Assembly: GCA_018365265.1 (NCBI GenBank)
Contig: JAGZKI010000021.1
Coordinates: 1-38,837 of the forward strand
Length of the DNA stretch: 38,837 nt
Origin: Streptococcus parasanguinis
GTDB lineage: Bacteria > Bacillota > Bacilli > Lactobacillales > Streptococcaceae
Reading direction: 5' to 3'
Shown: positions 1 through 7,284 of the stretch, piece after piece
Position numbering within the stretch: position 1 is the stretch's first letter
Layout of the letters: each line of letters begins with the position of its first letter
The notes under the pieces: generated by a model
What the model saw: the letters and a program-made list of their open reading frames with translations, nothing else
Told to the model about the DNA's origin: nothing
The model's database searches: none
Position numbers and translations under genes: made by a program

Positions 1-99
1 CTACGCTGATTTCATCAGCTTTTACAGCCCTACTCAACTGTGCGGAGGTGGGACGACGAAATCGAATTCTAACGAATGACCGATTTCTGTCCCACTCTC
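1..99 (-). repeat. Intergenic repeat, left copy (inverted partner at right end)
   Basis: Bases 1-99 are the reverse complement of 38702-38800, with only two differences that I can find (positions 63 and 91). The unit contains a short stem GCTGAT/ATCAGC at its start and a longer hairpin in which GTGGGAC pairs with GTCCCAC and GAAATCG with CGATTTC. The copy is cut by the window edge, so its full length is not visible. It lies just beyond the pyrD terminator. It is non-coding and looks like one of the dispersed intergenic repeats of streptococci; I cannot assign it to a named family. Confidence 0.85.
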
Positions 100-105
100 A
101 TAAAA

Positions 106-135
106 AACTCCCCCAAGTTTCCACTTGAGGAAGTT
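106..135 (-). terminator. pyrD intrinsic terminator
   Basis: On the minus strand a 13-bp stem (AACTTCCTCAAGT with ACTTGGGGGAGTT, two G-U pairs) closes a GGAA tetraloop and is followed by a run of U. It lies 13 bases after the pyrD stop codon. Confidence 0.85.
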
Positions 136-147
136 CTTTTCGAAAAA

Positions 148-1083
148 TTAGTCAATGTAGTGTAATTTCCCACGGAAGTCTTCCAAGCTTTGGTAGCCTT
201 TTTCTTCCATGATGGCTTTGAGTTCTGCAGTAATGCGTTCAAAAGCCTCCACTCCTTCTTTATGAAGCGTCGTTCCGATTTGCACCATACTAGCCCCACA
301 TAGAATATGTTCAAAGGCATCACGACCGGTCAAGACACCACCTGTCCCCACAATCTGAATTTCTGGATTCAACCGTTGGTAAAAGGCATGGACATTAGCC
401 AGAGCAGTCGGTTTGATGTATTCTCCACCAATCCCACCAAATCCGTTCTTCGGACGAATCACCACGGATTCATCCTCAATGTAGAGACCATTTCCGATCG
501 AGTTGACACAATTGACAAACTTAAGCGGGTACTTGTTAAAGATTGCTGCTGCTTGATCGAAGTGAACAATATCAAAGTAAGGTGGCAATTTAATACCAAG
601 CGGTTTTGTGAAATAGACAAAGACCTCGGACAAAATCCGATCGGTCGTCTCAAAGTCATAAGCAATCTGAGGTTTCCCAGGGACATTGGGACAGGATAGG
701 TTTAACTCTGTCAAACCTCTAAAATCACTGTCTTGCACTTTTTTCAGGATGGTATGGGTCTCTTCGGGAGACATGCCAACAAGAGATAAGAAGAAGGTCC
801 GGTCAGGATCCGTTTCTTGCAACTCCAATAAGTAATTCAAATAATAGTCCAAGCCTTGGTTGGGAAGGCCCATCGAATTGATCGAACCAAGCGGCACATC
901 TTGGTAGCGTGGCTCTGGATTTCCTGCACGGAATTCTAAGGTCGCTGTCTTGGTCACAAAAGTCCCCGCAGCTGAGTTCTTCACTTCTTCCAACTCTTCC
1001 TTGGTCATACAGGCCACTCCTGCCGCATTCATCAGGCAGTTGTCAAATTCAAAACCAGCAATTTGCGTTTTTGTCGATACCAT
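148..1083 (-). CDS. pyrD: Dihydroorotate dehydrogenase, class 1A (fumarate type)
   Basis: This 311-residue protein should be the cytosolic FMN enzyme that oxidises dihydroorotate to orotate in pyrimidine synthesis, with fumarate as acceptor in class 1A. The length equals that of the lactococcal PyrDA family. Visible hallmarks are the N-terminal NAAGV, the INSMGLPN loop, LNLSCPN carrying the catalytic-base cysteine of class 1 enzymes, and the C-terminal GTGGV and MVQIGT phosphate/FMN segments. No N-terminal membrane helix is present, which excludes class 2. The start is set by AAGGAG seven bases upstream of ATG. It is a single-gene unit with its own extended -10 promoter and terminator, not part of a pyr operon here. 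Confidence 0.95.
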   Translation of the reverse strand: MVSTKTQIAGFEFDNCLMNAAGVACMTKEELEEVKNSAAGTFVTKTATLEFRAGNPEPRYQDVPLGSINSMGLPNQGLDYYLNYLLELQETDPDRTFFLSLVGMSPEETHTILKKVQDSDFRGLTELNLSCPNVPGKPQIAYDFETTDRILSEVFVYFTKPLGIKLPPYFDIVHFDQAAAIFNKYPLKFVNCVNSIGNGLYIEDESVVIRPKNGFGGIGGEYIKPTALANVHAFYQRLNPEIQIVGTGGVLTGRDAFEHILCGASMVQIGTTLHKEGVEAFERITAELKAIMEEKGYQSLEDFRGKLHYID

Positions 1084-1148
1084 CTTGTACTCCTTTTTGA
1101 AACACCCCTCAATAGAATCGTTCGGGATGCTCTCTATTTTCTTCTTTC

Positions 1149-1157
1149 ATTATACCA
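1149..1157 (-). promoter_or_regulatory. Extended -10 promoter for pyrD
   Basis: The minus strand reads TGGTATAAT, a perfect extended -10, about 66 bases upstream of the pyrD start. I see no good -35 at normal spacing, as expected for extended -10 promoters. Confidence 0.65.
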
Positions 1158-1254
1158 TCACTTGGAAGCTTCCGGACAAACAAAGCTAAAAATTCTTCCA
1201 AACATTCGGAGTTTCCTAGTCGCGATAAAATTTTCAGAAAATTCAACTTTTTTC

Positions 1255-1283
1255 TTTACAAGCCAAAAAAAGTCTGCTATAAT
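1255..1283 (+). promoter_or_regulatory. gdhA promoter
   Basis: TTTACA and TATAAT are separated by exactly 17 bases. The predicted transcript has a leader of about 90 bases before gdhA. That leader holds a short CTAGC/GCTGG hairpin followed by TTTTTGTTT, which could be a weak attenuator. Confidence 0.75.
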
Positions 1284-1382
1284 GATCCATGTAATAAAAC
1301 GTGACATTGTTTGTCAACTGTCTCAAAGCCACTCCCCTAGCGGGTTTGCTGGTTTTTGTTTCATTCACAAAGGAGAATTAAC

Positions 1383-2729
1383 ATGACAACTGCTAAAGAA
1401 TATATCCAAAGCACCTTCGAAACTGTAAAAGCTCGTAACGGCCATGAAGCTGAATTCCTTCAAGCTGTTGAAGAGTTCCTCAGCACTTTGGAACCTGTTT
1501 TTGAAAAACACCCTGAATACATTGAAGAAAACATTTTAGCTCGTATTACAGAACCTGAACGCGTGATTTCCTTCCGTGTTCCTTGGGTTGACCGTGAAGG
1601 AAACATCCAAGTAAACCGTGGATACCGTGTTCAATTCAACTCTGCTGTAGGTCCTTACAAAGGTGGTCTTCGTTTCCACCCAACTGTTAACCAAGGGATC
1701 TTGAAATTCCTCGGATTCGAACAAATCTTCAAAAACGTTTTGACTGGTCTTCCTATCGGTGGTGGTAAAGGTGGATCTGACTTCGATCCTAAAGGAAAAA
1801 CTGACGCTGAAGTGATGCGTTTCTGTCAAAGCTTCATGACTGAATTGCAAAAGCACATCGGTCCTTCTCTTGATGTCCCAGCTGGTGATATCGGGGTTGG
1901 TGGACGTGAAATCGGATACCTTTACGGTCAATACAAACGCCTTCGCCAATTCGATGCTGGTGTCTTGACTGGTAAACCTCTTGGTTTTGGTGGTAGCTTG
2001 ATCCGTCCAGAAGCAACTGGTTATGGTTTGGTTTACTATACTGAAGAAATGCTCAAAGCCAACGGTGACAGCTTTGCTGGTAAGAAAGTCGTGATCTCAG
2101 GTTCTGGTAACGTTGCCCAATACGCTCTTCAAAAGGCAACTGAACTTGGTGCAACTGTCATCTCTGTCTCTGACTCAAACGGTTACGTGATCGACGAGAA
2201 CGGTATTGACTTCGACCTTCTTACAGACGTGAAAGAAAAACGTCGTGCACGTTTGACTGAATACGCTGCTGAAAAACCAACTGCTGCATACTACGAAGGT
2301 TCTGTATGGACTTACGCTGGTAACTATGACATCGCTCTTCCATGTGCAACTCAAAATGAAATCAATGGCGATGCTGCTAAACGTTTGGTCGCTCAAGGTG
2401 TGAAAGTTGTCTCTGAAGGAGCAAACATGCCAAGTAACATCGATGCCATCAACGTATACAAAGAAAATGGTATCCTTTACGGACCTGCTAAAGCTGCCAA
2501 TGCTGGTGGGGTTGCTGTATCTGCTCTTGAAATGAGCCAAAACAGCCAACGTCTTTCATGGACACGCGAAGAAGTGGATGGACGCTTGAAAGACATCATG
2601 ACCAACATCTTCAATACTGCTAAAACAACTGCAGAAACCTACGCTCTTGGTAAAGATTACCTTGCGGGTGCCAATATCGCTGCCTTTGAAAATGTCGCAA
2701 ACGCGATGATTGCACAAGGTCTTGTATAA
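1383..2729 (+). CDS. gdhA: NADP-specific glutamate dehydrogenase
   Basis: The 448-residue enzyme interconverts 2-oxoglutarate plus ammonium and glutamate, and in streptococci is mainly an ammonium-assimilating, NADPH-using cytosolic hexamer. Diagnostic segments are GPYKGGLRFHP, PIGGGKGGSDFDPKGK with the substrate and catalytic lysines, PAGDIGVGGRE with the catalytic aspartate, and a Rossmann segment VVISGSGNVAQYA. Length matches the roughly 450-residue bacterial family. The open frame extends nine codons upstream, but AAAGGAG lies just before the ATG at 1383, so that start is preferred. Codon use is strongly biased towards preferred codons, suggesting high expression. It is monocistronic, with a promoter at 1255-1283 and a terminator at 2773-2806. 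Confidence 0.96.
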   Translation: MTTAKEYIQSTFETVKARNGHEAEFLQAVEEFLSTLEPVFEKHPEYIEENILARITEPERVISFRVPWVDREGNIQVNRGYRVQFNSAVGPYKGGLRFHPTVNQGILKFLGFEQIFKNVLTGLPIGGGKGGSDFDPKGKTDAEVMRFCQSFMTELQKHIGPSLDVPAGDIGVGGREIGYLYGQYKRLRQFDAGVLTGKPLGFGGSLIRPEATGYGLVYYTEEMLKANGDSFAGKKVVISGSGNVAQYALQKATELGATVISVSDSNGYVIDENGIDFDLLTDVKEKRRARLTEYAAEKPTAAYYEGSVWTYAGNYDIALPCATQNEINGDAAKRLVAQGVKVVSEGANMPSNIDAINVYKENGILYGPAKAANAGGVAVSALEMSQNSQRLSWTREEVDGRLKDIMTNIFNTAKTTAETYALGKDYLAGANIAAFENVANAMIAQGLV

Positions 2730-2772
2730 TCAATCGATATTTTTCTTTGAGACCTTCGGGTCAAAGCCTCTC

Positions 2773-2806
2773 AACTCCTGAAACTTGTGTGTTTCAGGAG
2801 TTTTTT
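2773..2806 (+). terminator. gdhA intrinsic terminator
   Basis: A perfect 12-bp stem AACTCCTGAAAC/GTTTCAGGAGTT with a six-base loop is followed by a T tract. Its core CCTGAAAC/GTTTCAGG is also the core of the hairpin in the repeats at 8976-9003 and 27710-27735. Confidence 0.92.
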
Positions 2807-2959
2807 GTAGCTGCTGATCTCTTTAAGAACAATTGGTCTCAAGGGAAGAAAGTCATTTTTAAAGAAAGGAATCTTAACCATCATTAGTGATGAGAGATTT
2901 GAGCCATCTCTTTTCTGTATCTTTTTCTAAAAAAATTTTATTTTTTTTACTTTATCCCC

Positions 2960-2988
2960 TTGCATTTTTAATAAATTAGTATTAAACT
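2960..2988 (+). promoter_or_regulatory. Promoter for the 106-residue protein gene
   Basis: TTGCAT and TAAACT are separated by 17 bases, 21 bases upstream of the start codon. The rest of 2807-2959 is AT-rich. It shows only a small AGAGAT/ATCTCT hairpin near 2891-2912 and no convincing gene. Confidence 0.6.
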
Positions 2989-3009
2989 ATAGCAAAAGGA
3001 GGTGCGCTT

Positions 3010-3330
3010 ATGTTTCATTTTGCTCAAGACAAGTCAACGACCATTGAATTCCTTAAGTCTGAATTGATGCAACTGCTTTCTGATATGCGTCAGGAGATTG
3101 CAGCAAGCCGTCAAGCACAGACTTGTACTGCTTGCCAGCATATCCAACACTGCATTAATAAGATCCAAAGGGCAAAAAGTTCCGTAGCCATAGCCCTTCC
3201 GATCGAATCATTGGATCTCGAAATCACTGCCCTATTGCGCAAGCAATTATTGATCTTGCCACCTGAGGCTCGAAAGATTTGGGATCAGATTAAATATTTG
3301 GATGACAAATACTGCCACTTAAGATCGTAA
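3010..3330 (+). CDS. Hypothetical protein with a CxxC...C cluster
   Basis: I do not recognise this 106-residue protein. A strong AGGAGG ribosome site, a promoter at 2960-2988 and a terminator support it as a real gene. Residues 10-35 are predicted helical and charged. The middle carries CTAC followed by C five residues later (Cys39, Cys42, Cys48) and a further cysteine near the end, which could bind a metal or be redox active. The remainder is helical with no signal peptide or membrane segment, so it is probably cytosolic. It ends convergently against the MscS gene. No function is assigned. Confidence 0.7.
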   Translation: MFHFAQDKSTTIEFLKSELMQLLSDMRQEIAASRQAQTCTACQHIQHCINKIQRAKSSVAIALPIESLDLEITALLRKQLLILPPEARKIWDQIKYLDDKYCHLRS

Positions 3331-3338
3331 CATCGATT

Positions 3339-3372
3339 AAAAAAGCTCAGAAAAATATTTCTGAGCTTTTTT
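3339..3372. terminator. Bidirectional terminator (106-residue gene / mscS)
   Basis: AGCTCAGAAA pairs perfectly with TTTCTGAGCT around an AATA loop. Five A precede and five T follow the core, so it works in both directions. Its right end overlaps the mscS stop codon at 3371-3373. Confidence 0.9.
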
Positions 3373-4219
3373 ACATGATTCCGTTATTCCCTGTTGGAAG
3401 GTTGATTCCTGCTTCCATCAAGGCATCATGATAGAGTTTATAGTATGTATGATAGACAGTCGTCTGGGTTCCATTTTGCGCAGTCATCGCAATACGGAAG
3501 GAATAACGACCATTTTTTTCAATCTGTGGGCCTAAAATGGTAGGGCCTGTCAACACTTCTGGGTGTTTGTCTTGTTCAGACTGATTGACCTGAGCGATGA
3601 CCTGATAGATCTTATCGAGATCGGTATTCGCATCTAGCGGAATATCTACCAGCACGCGCATATCGCCGCGCGAGAGGTTGCTGACGACAGTGATATTGCG
3701 GTTTGGGACAAAGTGGAGACTCCCGTCAAAATCACGTACTTGAGTTGTCCGAATTCCCACACTGCTAACGATGCCGGCAATATTAATAGAACCATTGGTA
3801 AGTCGGACATTGTCCCCCACATCCAGCTGGCGTTCTAAAAGGATAAAGAAACCATTGACCAAATCGGAAAGGAAGCCCTGGGCTCCCATCCCGATAGCCA
3901 CCCCAGCAATCCCAGCACCAGCCAATAGACTAGAGACTGGAAGACCCAGGATCGACAAGATCCAGTAGATCAAGATAAAATACAAGCAGTAGTTCAAGAG
4001 ACTCTCTACTAAACGGAGAATGGTTTTTTTACGGGCTTCATCCTGCACCGTATACTTAAAAGAAGGGGTTAATATCCGCTTGACCAGGCTATGGATGACC
4101 TTTTTAGCGATAAAAAATAAGAGAAAGACAAAAATCAGGGAGATGCATTTTGAAATTAGGTCATCAAAAATCTTTGTCCAGTCTATTTTACTGAAATAAC
4201 GTTGGAAAGCTTGACTCAT
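3371..4219 (-). CDS. MscS-family mechanosensitive ion channel
   Basis: The 282-residue membrane protein matches small-conductance mechanosensitive channels, which open under membrane tension to release solutes on osmotic downshock. After an N-terminal amphipathic stretch there are hydrophobic helices at about residues 22-45 and 72-95. A pore-lining TM3 rich in Gly/Ala follows (SSLLAGAGIAGVAIGMGAQG). Next comes the beta domain with FVPNR and NLSRGDMRVLVDIP, typical of the cytoplasmic cage. Length is close to E. coli MscS (286). A minus-strand TATAAT at 4252-4257 is the likely -10. The gene is monocistronic and converges on the small upstream gene. Confidence 0.93.
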   Translation of the reverse strand: MSQAFQRYFSKIDWTKIFDDLISKCISLIFVFLLFFIAKKVIHSLVKRILTPSFKYTVQDEARKKTILRLVESLLNYCLYFILIYWILSILGLPVSSLLAGAGIAGVAIGMGAQGFLSDLVNGFFILLERQLDVGDNVRLTNGSINIAGIVSSVGIRTTQVRDFDGSLHFVPNRNITVVSNLSRGDMRVLVDIPLDANTDLDKIYQVIAQVNQSEQDKHPEVLTGPTILGPQIEKNGRYSFRIAMTAQNGTQTTVYHTYYKLYHDALMEAGINLPTGNNGIM

Positions 4220-4251
4220 TTATTCGGGCCTTTCTAACAAAGAATAGTATG

Positions 4252-4257
4252 ATTATA
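4252..4257 (-). promoter_or_regulatory. -10 element for the mscS gene
   Basis: TATAAT on the minus strand, 33 bases upstream of the mscS start; no good -35 is visible. Confidence 0.5.
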
Positions 4258-4296
4258 TCAAATATTCGGAAATAAGGCTATTTTTTAAAAATTTCA

Positions 4297-4325
4297 TTGC
4301 TTTTGCCCCCTAACTATCGTATAAT
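4297..4325 (+). promoter_or_regulatory. sstT promoter
   Basis: TTGCTT and TATAAT are spaced by 17 bases, 31 bases upstream of the sstT start codon. The region is shared divergently with mscS. Confidence 0.75.
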
Positions 4326-4356
4326 ATTCCTTAATTATTTTTTAAGGAGGCCTTAC

Positions 4357-5574
4357 ATGATTCATCGACTGATTACCACTTGGAATAGAACCAACCTTAT
4401 GAAAAGAATCGCAATCGGGATTGTACTTGGAGTTATTCTAGCACTTATCTTCCCGAAAGCAACTGGCATTGGACTCTTAGGCCAGTTCTTTGTTGGGGGT
4501 CTCCGTGCCATCGCACCCCTTCTGGTCTTTGCACTCGTCGCAAATGCTCTCTCCCAACACCAAAAAGGGACAGAGACCAATATGAAAAAGGTCATCGTCC
4601 TCTATCTCCTAGGAACCTTTGCAGCCGCCTTCGTCGCTGTTTTGGTCAATTACATCTTCCCCATCACCATTACCCTGACTGGAAAGGCCGCTGAAGGATC
4701 CTCTCCAAACGGGATTGGCGAAGTGATTAGTAACCTCTTGCTCAAGATCGTCGACAACCCGGTCAACGCCTTGCAGCAAGCCAACTACATTGGAATCCTT
4801 TCTTGGGCAACCGTCTTTGGGATTGCCATGAGAGAGGCGAGTGAACATAGTAAAGACCTCCTGCAAACCCTAGCAGATATCACTTCAAAAATTGTCGAGT
4901 GGATTATCAACCTAGCTCCATTTGGGATCTTAGGCTTAGTCTTCACGACCATCGCTGGCCAAGGACTCAGTGCCCTTAGTAACTACGGGATTCTCTTGGT
5001 AGTATTGGTGGGAACGATGGCTTTTGTAGCCCTGGTCATCAATCCATTGATCGTCTTTTTCATGATCCGCAAGAATCCCTATCCCCTTGTTTTTAAATGC
5101 CTCCGTGTCAGTGGGGTAACAGCCTTCTTTACAAGAAGCTCAGCGGCGAACATTCCTGTCAATATGCGCCTTTGTGAAGAGCTGGGACTCAATCCAGATA
5201 CCTACTCTGTTTCTATCCCTCTTGGATCGACCATTAACATGGCAGGTGCAGCGGTAACCATCAATACCTTAACCCTTGCAGCAGCCAATACTTTAGGGAT
5301 TCAGGTTGACTTTGGAACAGCGCTTATCCTCAGTGTTGTGGCAGCTATCTCAGCCTGCGGGGCATCCGGAGTTGCGGGAGGATCTCTCCTTCTGATCCCT
5401 GTTGCTTGTAGCCTCTTTGGCATTAGCAATGACTTGGCCATGCAAGTCGTCAGTGTCGGCTTTATCATCGGGGTCATTCAAGACTCTTGTGAAACAGCCC
5501 TCAACTCATCAACAGATGTACTCTTCACAGCAGTCGCTGAGATGAGTAGCTGGCCAAAAGAAAAACGCTATTAA
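4357..5574 (+). CDS. sstT: Serine/threonine:sodium symporter SstT
   Basis: The 405-residue integral membrane protein belongs to the dicarboxylate/amino acid:cation symporter family, subgroup SstT, which imports serine and threonine with sodium. The subgroup signature FFTRSSAANIPVNMRLCEELG is present in the second half, followed by the hairpin/TM7 motif STINMAGAAVTI and a C-terminal CETALNSSTDVLFTA. At least eight hydrophobic segments are visible. ATG at 4357 follows TAAGGAGG at ideal spacing; the open frame runs further upstream through the promoter, which cannot be coding. It forms a single-gene unit. With the AGCS carrier and the ThrE exporter, it makes small-neutral-amino-acid transport a theme of the window. 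Confidence 0.95.
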   Translation: MIHRLITTWNRTNLMKRIAIGIVLGVILALIFPKATGIGLLGQFFVGGLRAIAPLLVFALVANALSQHQKGTETNMKKVIVLYLLGTFAAAFVAVLVNYIFPITITLTGKAAEGSSPNGIGEVISNLLLKIVDNPVNALQQANYIGILSWATVFGIAMREASEHSKDLLQTLADITSKIVEWIINLAPFGILGLVFTTIAGQGLSALSNYGILLVVLVGTMAFVALVINPLIVFFMIRKNPYPLVFKCLRVSGVTAFFTRSSAANIPVNMRLCEELGLNPDTYSVSIPLGSTINMAGAAVTINTLTLAAANTLGIQVDFGTALILSVVAAISACGASGVAGGSLLLIPVACSLFGISNDLAMQVVSVGFIIGVIQDSCETALNSSTDVLFTAVAEMSSWPKEKRY

Positions 5575-5595
5575 AAGATCCTATCTCAAATAGGC

Positions 5596-5629
5596 AATAA
5601 AACCCAGACCTCGCGATCTGGGTTTTATT
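5596..5629. terminator. Bidirectional terminator (sstT / agcS)
   Basis: A 13-bp perfect stem AATAAAACCCAGA/TCTGGGTTTTATT surrounds an eight-base loop. It serves both converging genes, and its right arm overlaps the first two bases of the AGCS stop codon (5628-5630). Confidence 0.9.
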
Positions 5630-6959
5630 ATTTCTTAAAGTAGCGTTTACTTTCTTTGATAATGACTGGGGAGAGGGCCAAGAGCGCAATCAAGTTGGGT
5701 AGAGCCATAAGCCCATTGACGATATCTGCAATGACCCAGACCAGATCTAATTTTAGGAAACCACCTAGCCCAACCATTAAGACAAAGAAGGTCCGGTAGA
5801 GGTTGATATGTTTGACACCAAATAGGAATTCGAAACACCGTTCTCCGTAGTAAGACCATCCAAGAATGGTCGTTGTCGCAAACAGCACCAAGCACAGCGT
5901 TAAGATAATGCCTCCAACTGGGCCAAAGACTCCTGTAAACGTATCCTGGGTCAAGGTACTCGTGCTGCCCTTCGCCATCCACTCACCTGAAACCAAGAGC
6001 GAAAGTCCTGTCAAACTACAGATGATAATGGTATCAATAAAGGTTCCTGTCATCGAGATCAAGCCCTGCTCGACAGGTTCATTGGTCTTCGCCGCCGCTG
6101 CTGCAATGGGTGCAGATCCGAGACCAGATTCATTGGAGAAAACTCCACGCGCCACCCCTTTTTGGATGGCCATTTTGACCGTTGCTCCTGCAAAACCTCC
6201 TATGGCTGCAGTCCCTGTGAAGGCACCTGAAAAGACCGATTTTAAGGCTGGAAGCAATTGATCCAGATGCAAAACAATAATTGCAACCGTCGCAAAGATA
6301 TAGGCAGCAGCCATAAAAGGAACCACTTTTTCAGAGACTTTGGAAATCCAGTGAATCCCACCAAAGATGATAGTCGAAACCACCAGAGCAATCACTACGC
6401 TAGCCACTTCTGGAGCCGTTCCAAAACTCGCTTGGAGGGATCCCGTAATGGAATTGACCTGGGTCATGGTTCCGATCCCAAAGAGAGCCACCAGAACACC
6501 TGCAACTGCAAAGAAAATAGCTAGTGGTCGCCACTTCTCCCCCATCCCGTGAAGAATGTAGTACATCGGACCACCCGAGATGTGCCCATTGTCATCCTTA
6601 GTCCGATAACGAATGGCTAAGAGCCCTTCTGCATACTTGGTCGCCATTCCAAAGAAGGCCGCCATCCACATCCAAAAGAGGGCACCTGGGCCACCTGTCT
6701 GAATCGCTGTCGCTACCCCTACGATATTCCCTGTCCCTACAGTTGCAGCTAGGGCCGTCGCAAGGGCTCCAAAACTCGAGATATCCCCGTGTCCCTCATC
6801 TTCTGTAAAGATCAGGCGGAAGGCTTTTGGAAGGTAGCGTATCTGAAGCAAGCCCAAACGAAGGGTCAGGTAGATCCCTGTCCCTACCAAGAGCACCAAA
6901 AGTGGGGCGCCCCATACTAAATTATCGAGTTGCTGAAAAAATTGCAATACATGATCCAT
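5628..6959 (-). CDS. Alanine/glycine:cation symporter (AGCS family)
   Basis: The 443-residue, roughly 11-helix membrane protein belongs to the AGCS family of sodium-coupled alanine or glycine importers. Family signatures visible are VGTGNIVGVATAIQTGGPGA near residue 75, GGPMYY, FSNESGLGSAPIAAAAAKTNEPVEQG in the middle, and the GWSYYGERCFEFLFG motif. Both the start and the preceding leader are clear: the mRNA begins near 7204 and carries a glycine riboswitch and a terminator before the gene. This strongly suggests that glycine is the main substrate, or at least the regulatory signal. It is monocistronic. Confidence 0.94.
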   Translation of the reverse strand: MDHVLQFFQQLDNLVWGAPLLVLLVGTGIYLTLRLGLLQIRYLPKAFRLIFTEDEGHGDISSFGALATALAATVGTGNIVGVATAIQTGGPGALFWMWMAAFFGMATKYAEGLLAIRYRTKDDNGHISGGPMYYILHGMGEKWRPLAIFFAVAGVLVALFGIGTMTQVNSITGSLQASFGTAPEVASVVIALVVSTIIFGGIHWISKVSEKVVPFMAAAYIFATVAIIVLHLDQLLPALKSVFSGAFTGTAAIGGFAGATVKMAIQKGVARGVFSNESGLGSAPIAAAAAKTNEPVEQGLISMTGTFIDTIIICSLTGLSLLVSGEWMAKGSTSTLTQDTFTGVFGPVGGIILTLCLVLFATTTILGWSYYGERCFEFLFGVKHINLYRTFFVLMVGLGGFLKLDLVWVIADIVNGLMALPNLIALLALSPVIIKESKRYFKK

Positions 6960-7006
6960 TCTCTGTCTCCTTTTTATCGACCGCTCGACAGAAATGAGAA
7001 AAAGAA

Positions 7007-7031
7007 AGAGTACATGTCAAACATGTACTCT
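7007..7031 (-). terminator. Riboswitch-controlled terminator before the AGCS gene
   Basis: A perfect 11-bp stem (AGAGTACATGT/ACATGTACTCT on the minus strand) with a 3-base loop is followed by TTCTTTTTCT. It lies between the glycine aptamer and the start codon. The bases at its 5' side (7027-7033, CCAGAGT on the transcript) are complementary to the 5' strand of aptamer P1. Confidence 0.9.
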
Positions 7032-7043
7032 GGTCCTGCTTAA

Positions 7044-7063
7044 AATAGGGGACTTCCCCTATT
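7044..7063 (-). other. Hairpin between aptamer and terminator
   Basis: An 8-bp perfect stem AATAGGGG/CCCCTATT with a 4-base loop lies between the riboswitch and its terminator and is not followed by a U tract. It may be a spacer hairpin or the downstream 'ghost' helix known from singlet glycine riboswitches. Confidence 0.55.
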
Positions 7064-7064
7064 C

Positions 7065-7190
7065 TTCGCTCTGTCCTTTTACCTGAGAGTTTGAGTAGAT
7101 GCATCCTCTACCTTGCCCCTTCGGTGCCATTTCTGGTCTCTCCAGAGTTCCGTCCATTCACAGTCACTCACGCTCCTGCAAACTTCATTC
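7065..7190 (-). promoter_or_regulatory. Glycine riboswitch (singlet-like)
   Basis: Read on the minus strand, the leader has the conserved glycine-aptamer blocks in order: ACTCTGGAGAGACC, ACCGAAGGGGCAA, AACTCTCAGGTAAAAGGACAGAG. P1 forms between CTCTG (about 7143-7147) and CAGAG (7069-7073). Only one full aptamer is seen; the upstream part (about 7150-7190, ending GGACGGAA) resembles the linker end of a missing first aptamer. The core matches the second aptamer of tandem switches. It sits between a promoter at 7211-7239 and the AGCS symporter gene, with a terminator after it, so it should control that carrier by transcription termination in response to glycine. Confidence 0.92.
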
Positions 7191-7210
7191 GGTCGTATGT
7201 AATTTTTTCT

Positions 7211-7239
7211 ATTTTAATCGATTTTCAAAGCTTTGTCAA
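7211..7239 (-). promoter_or_regulatory. Promoter of the riboswitch-AGCS transcript
   Basis: On the minus strand TTGACA (7234-7239) and TAAAAT (7211-7216) are spaced by 17 bases, upstream of the riboswitch. The predicted start is near 7204. Confidence 0.8.
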
Positions 7240-7284
7240 CGATTCATGAAAATATCTTGAAAAATTTATGCAAATGAGCAGTTT

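Noticed and set aside
2890..2979. A 29-codon open frame (ATG AGA GAT ...) between gdhA and the 106-residue gene
   Set aside because: It has no ribosome site, is low complexity and overlaps the promoter of the next gene; chance is the better explanation.
3010..3330. The CxxC protein as a toxin-antitoxin or zinc-ribbon regulator
   Set aside because: There is no partner gene and only one CxxC pair at irregular spacing; no recognised fold.
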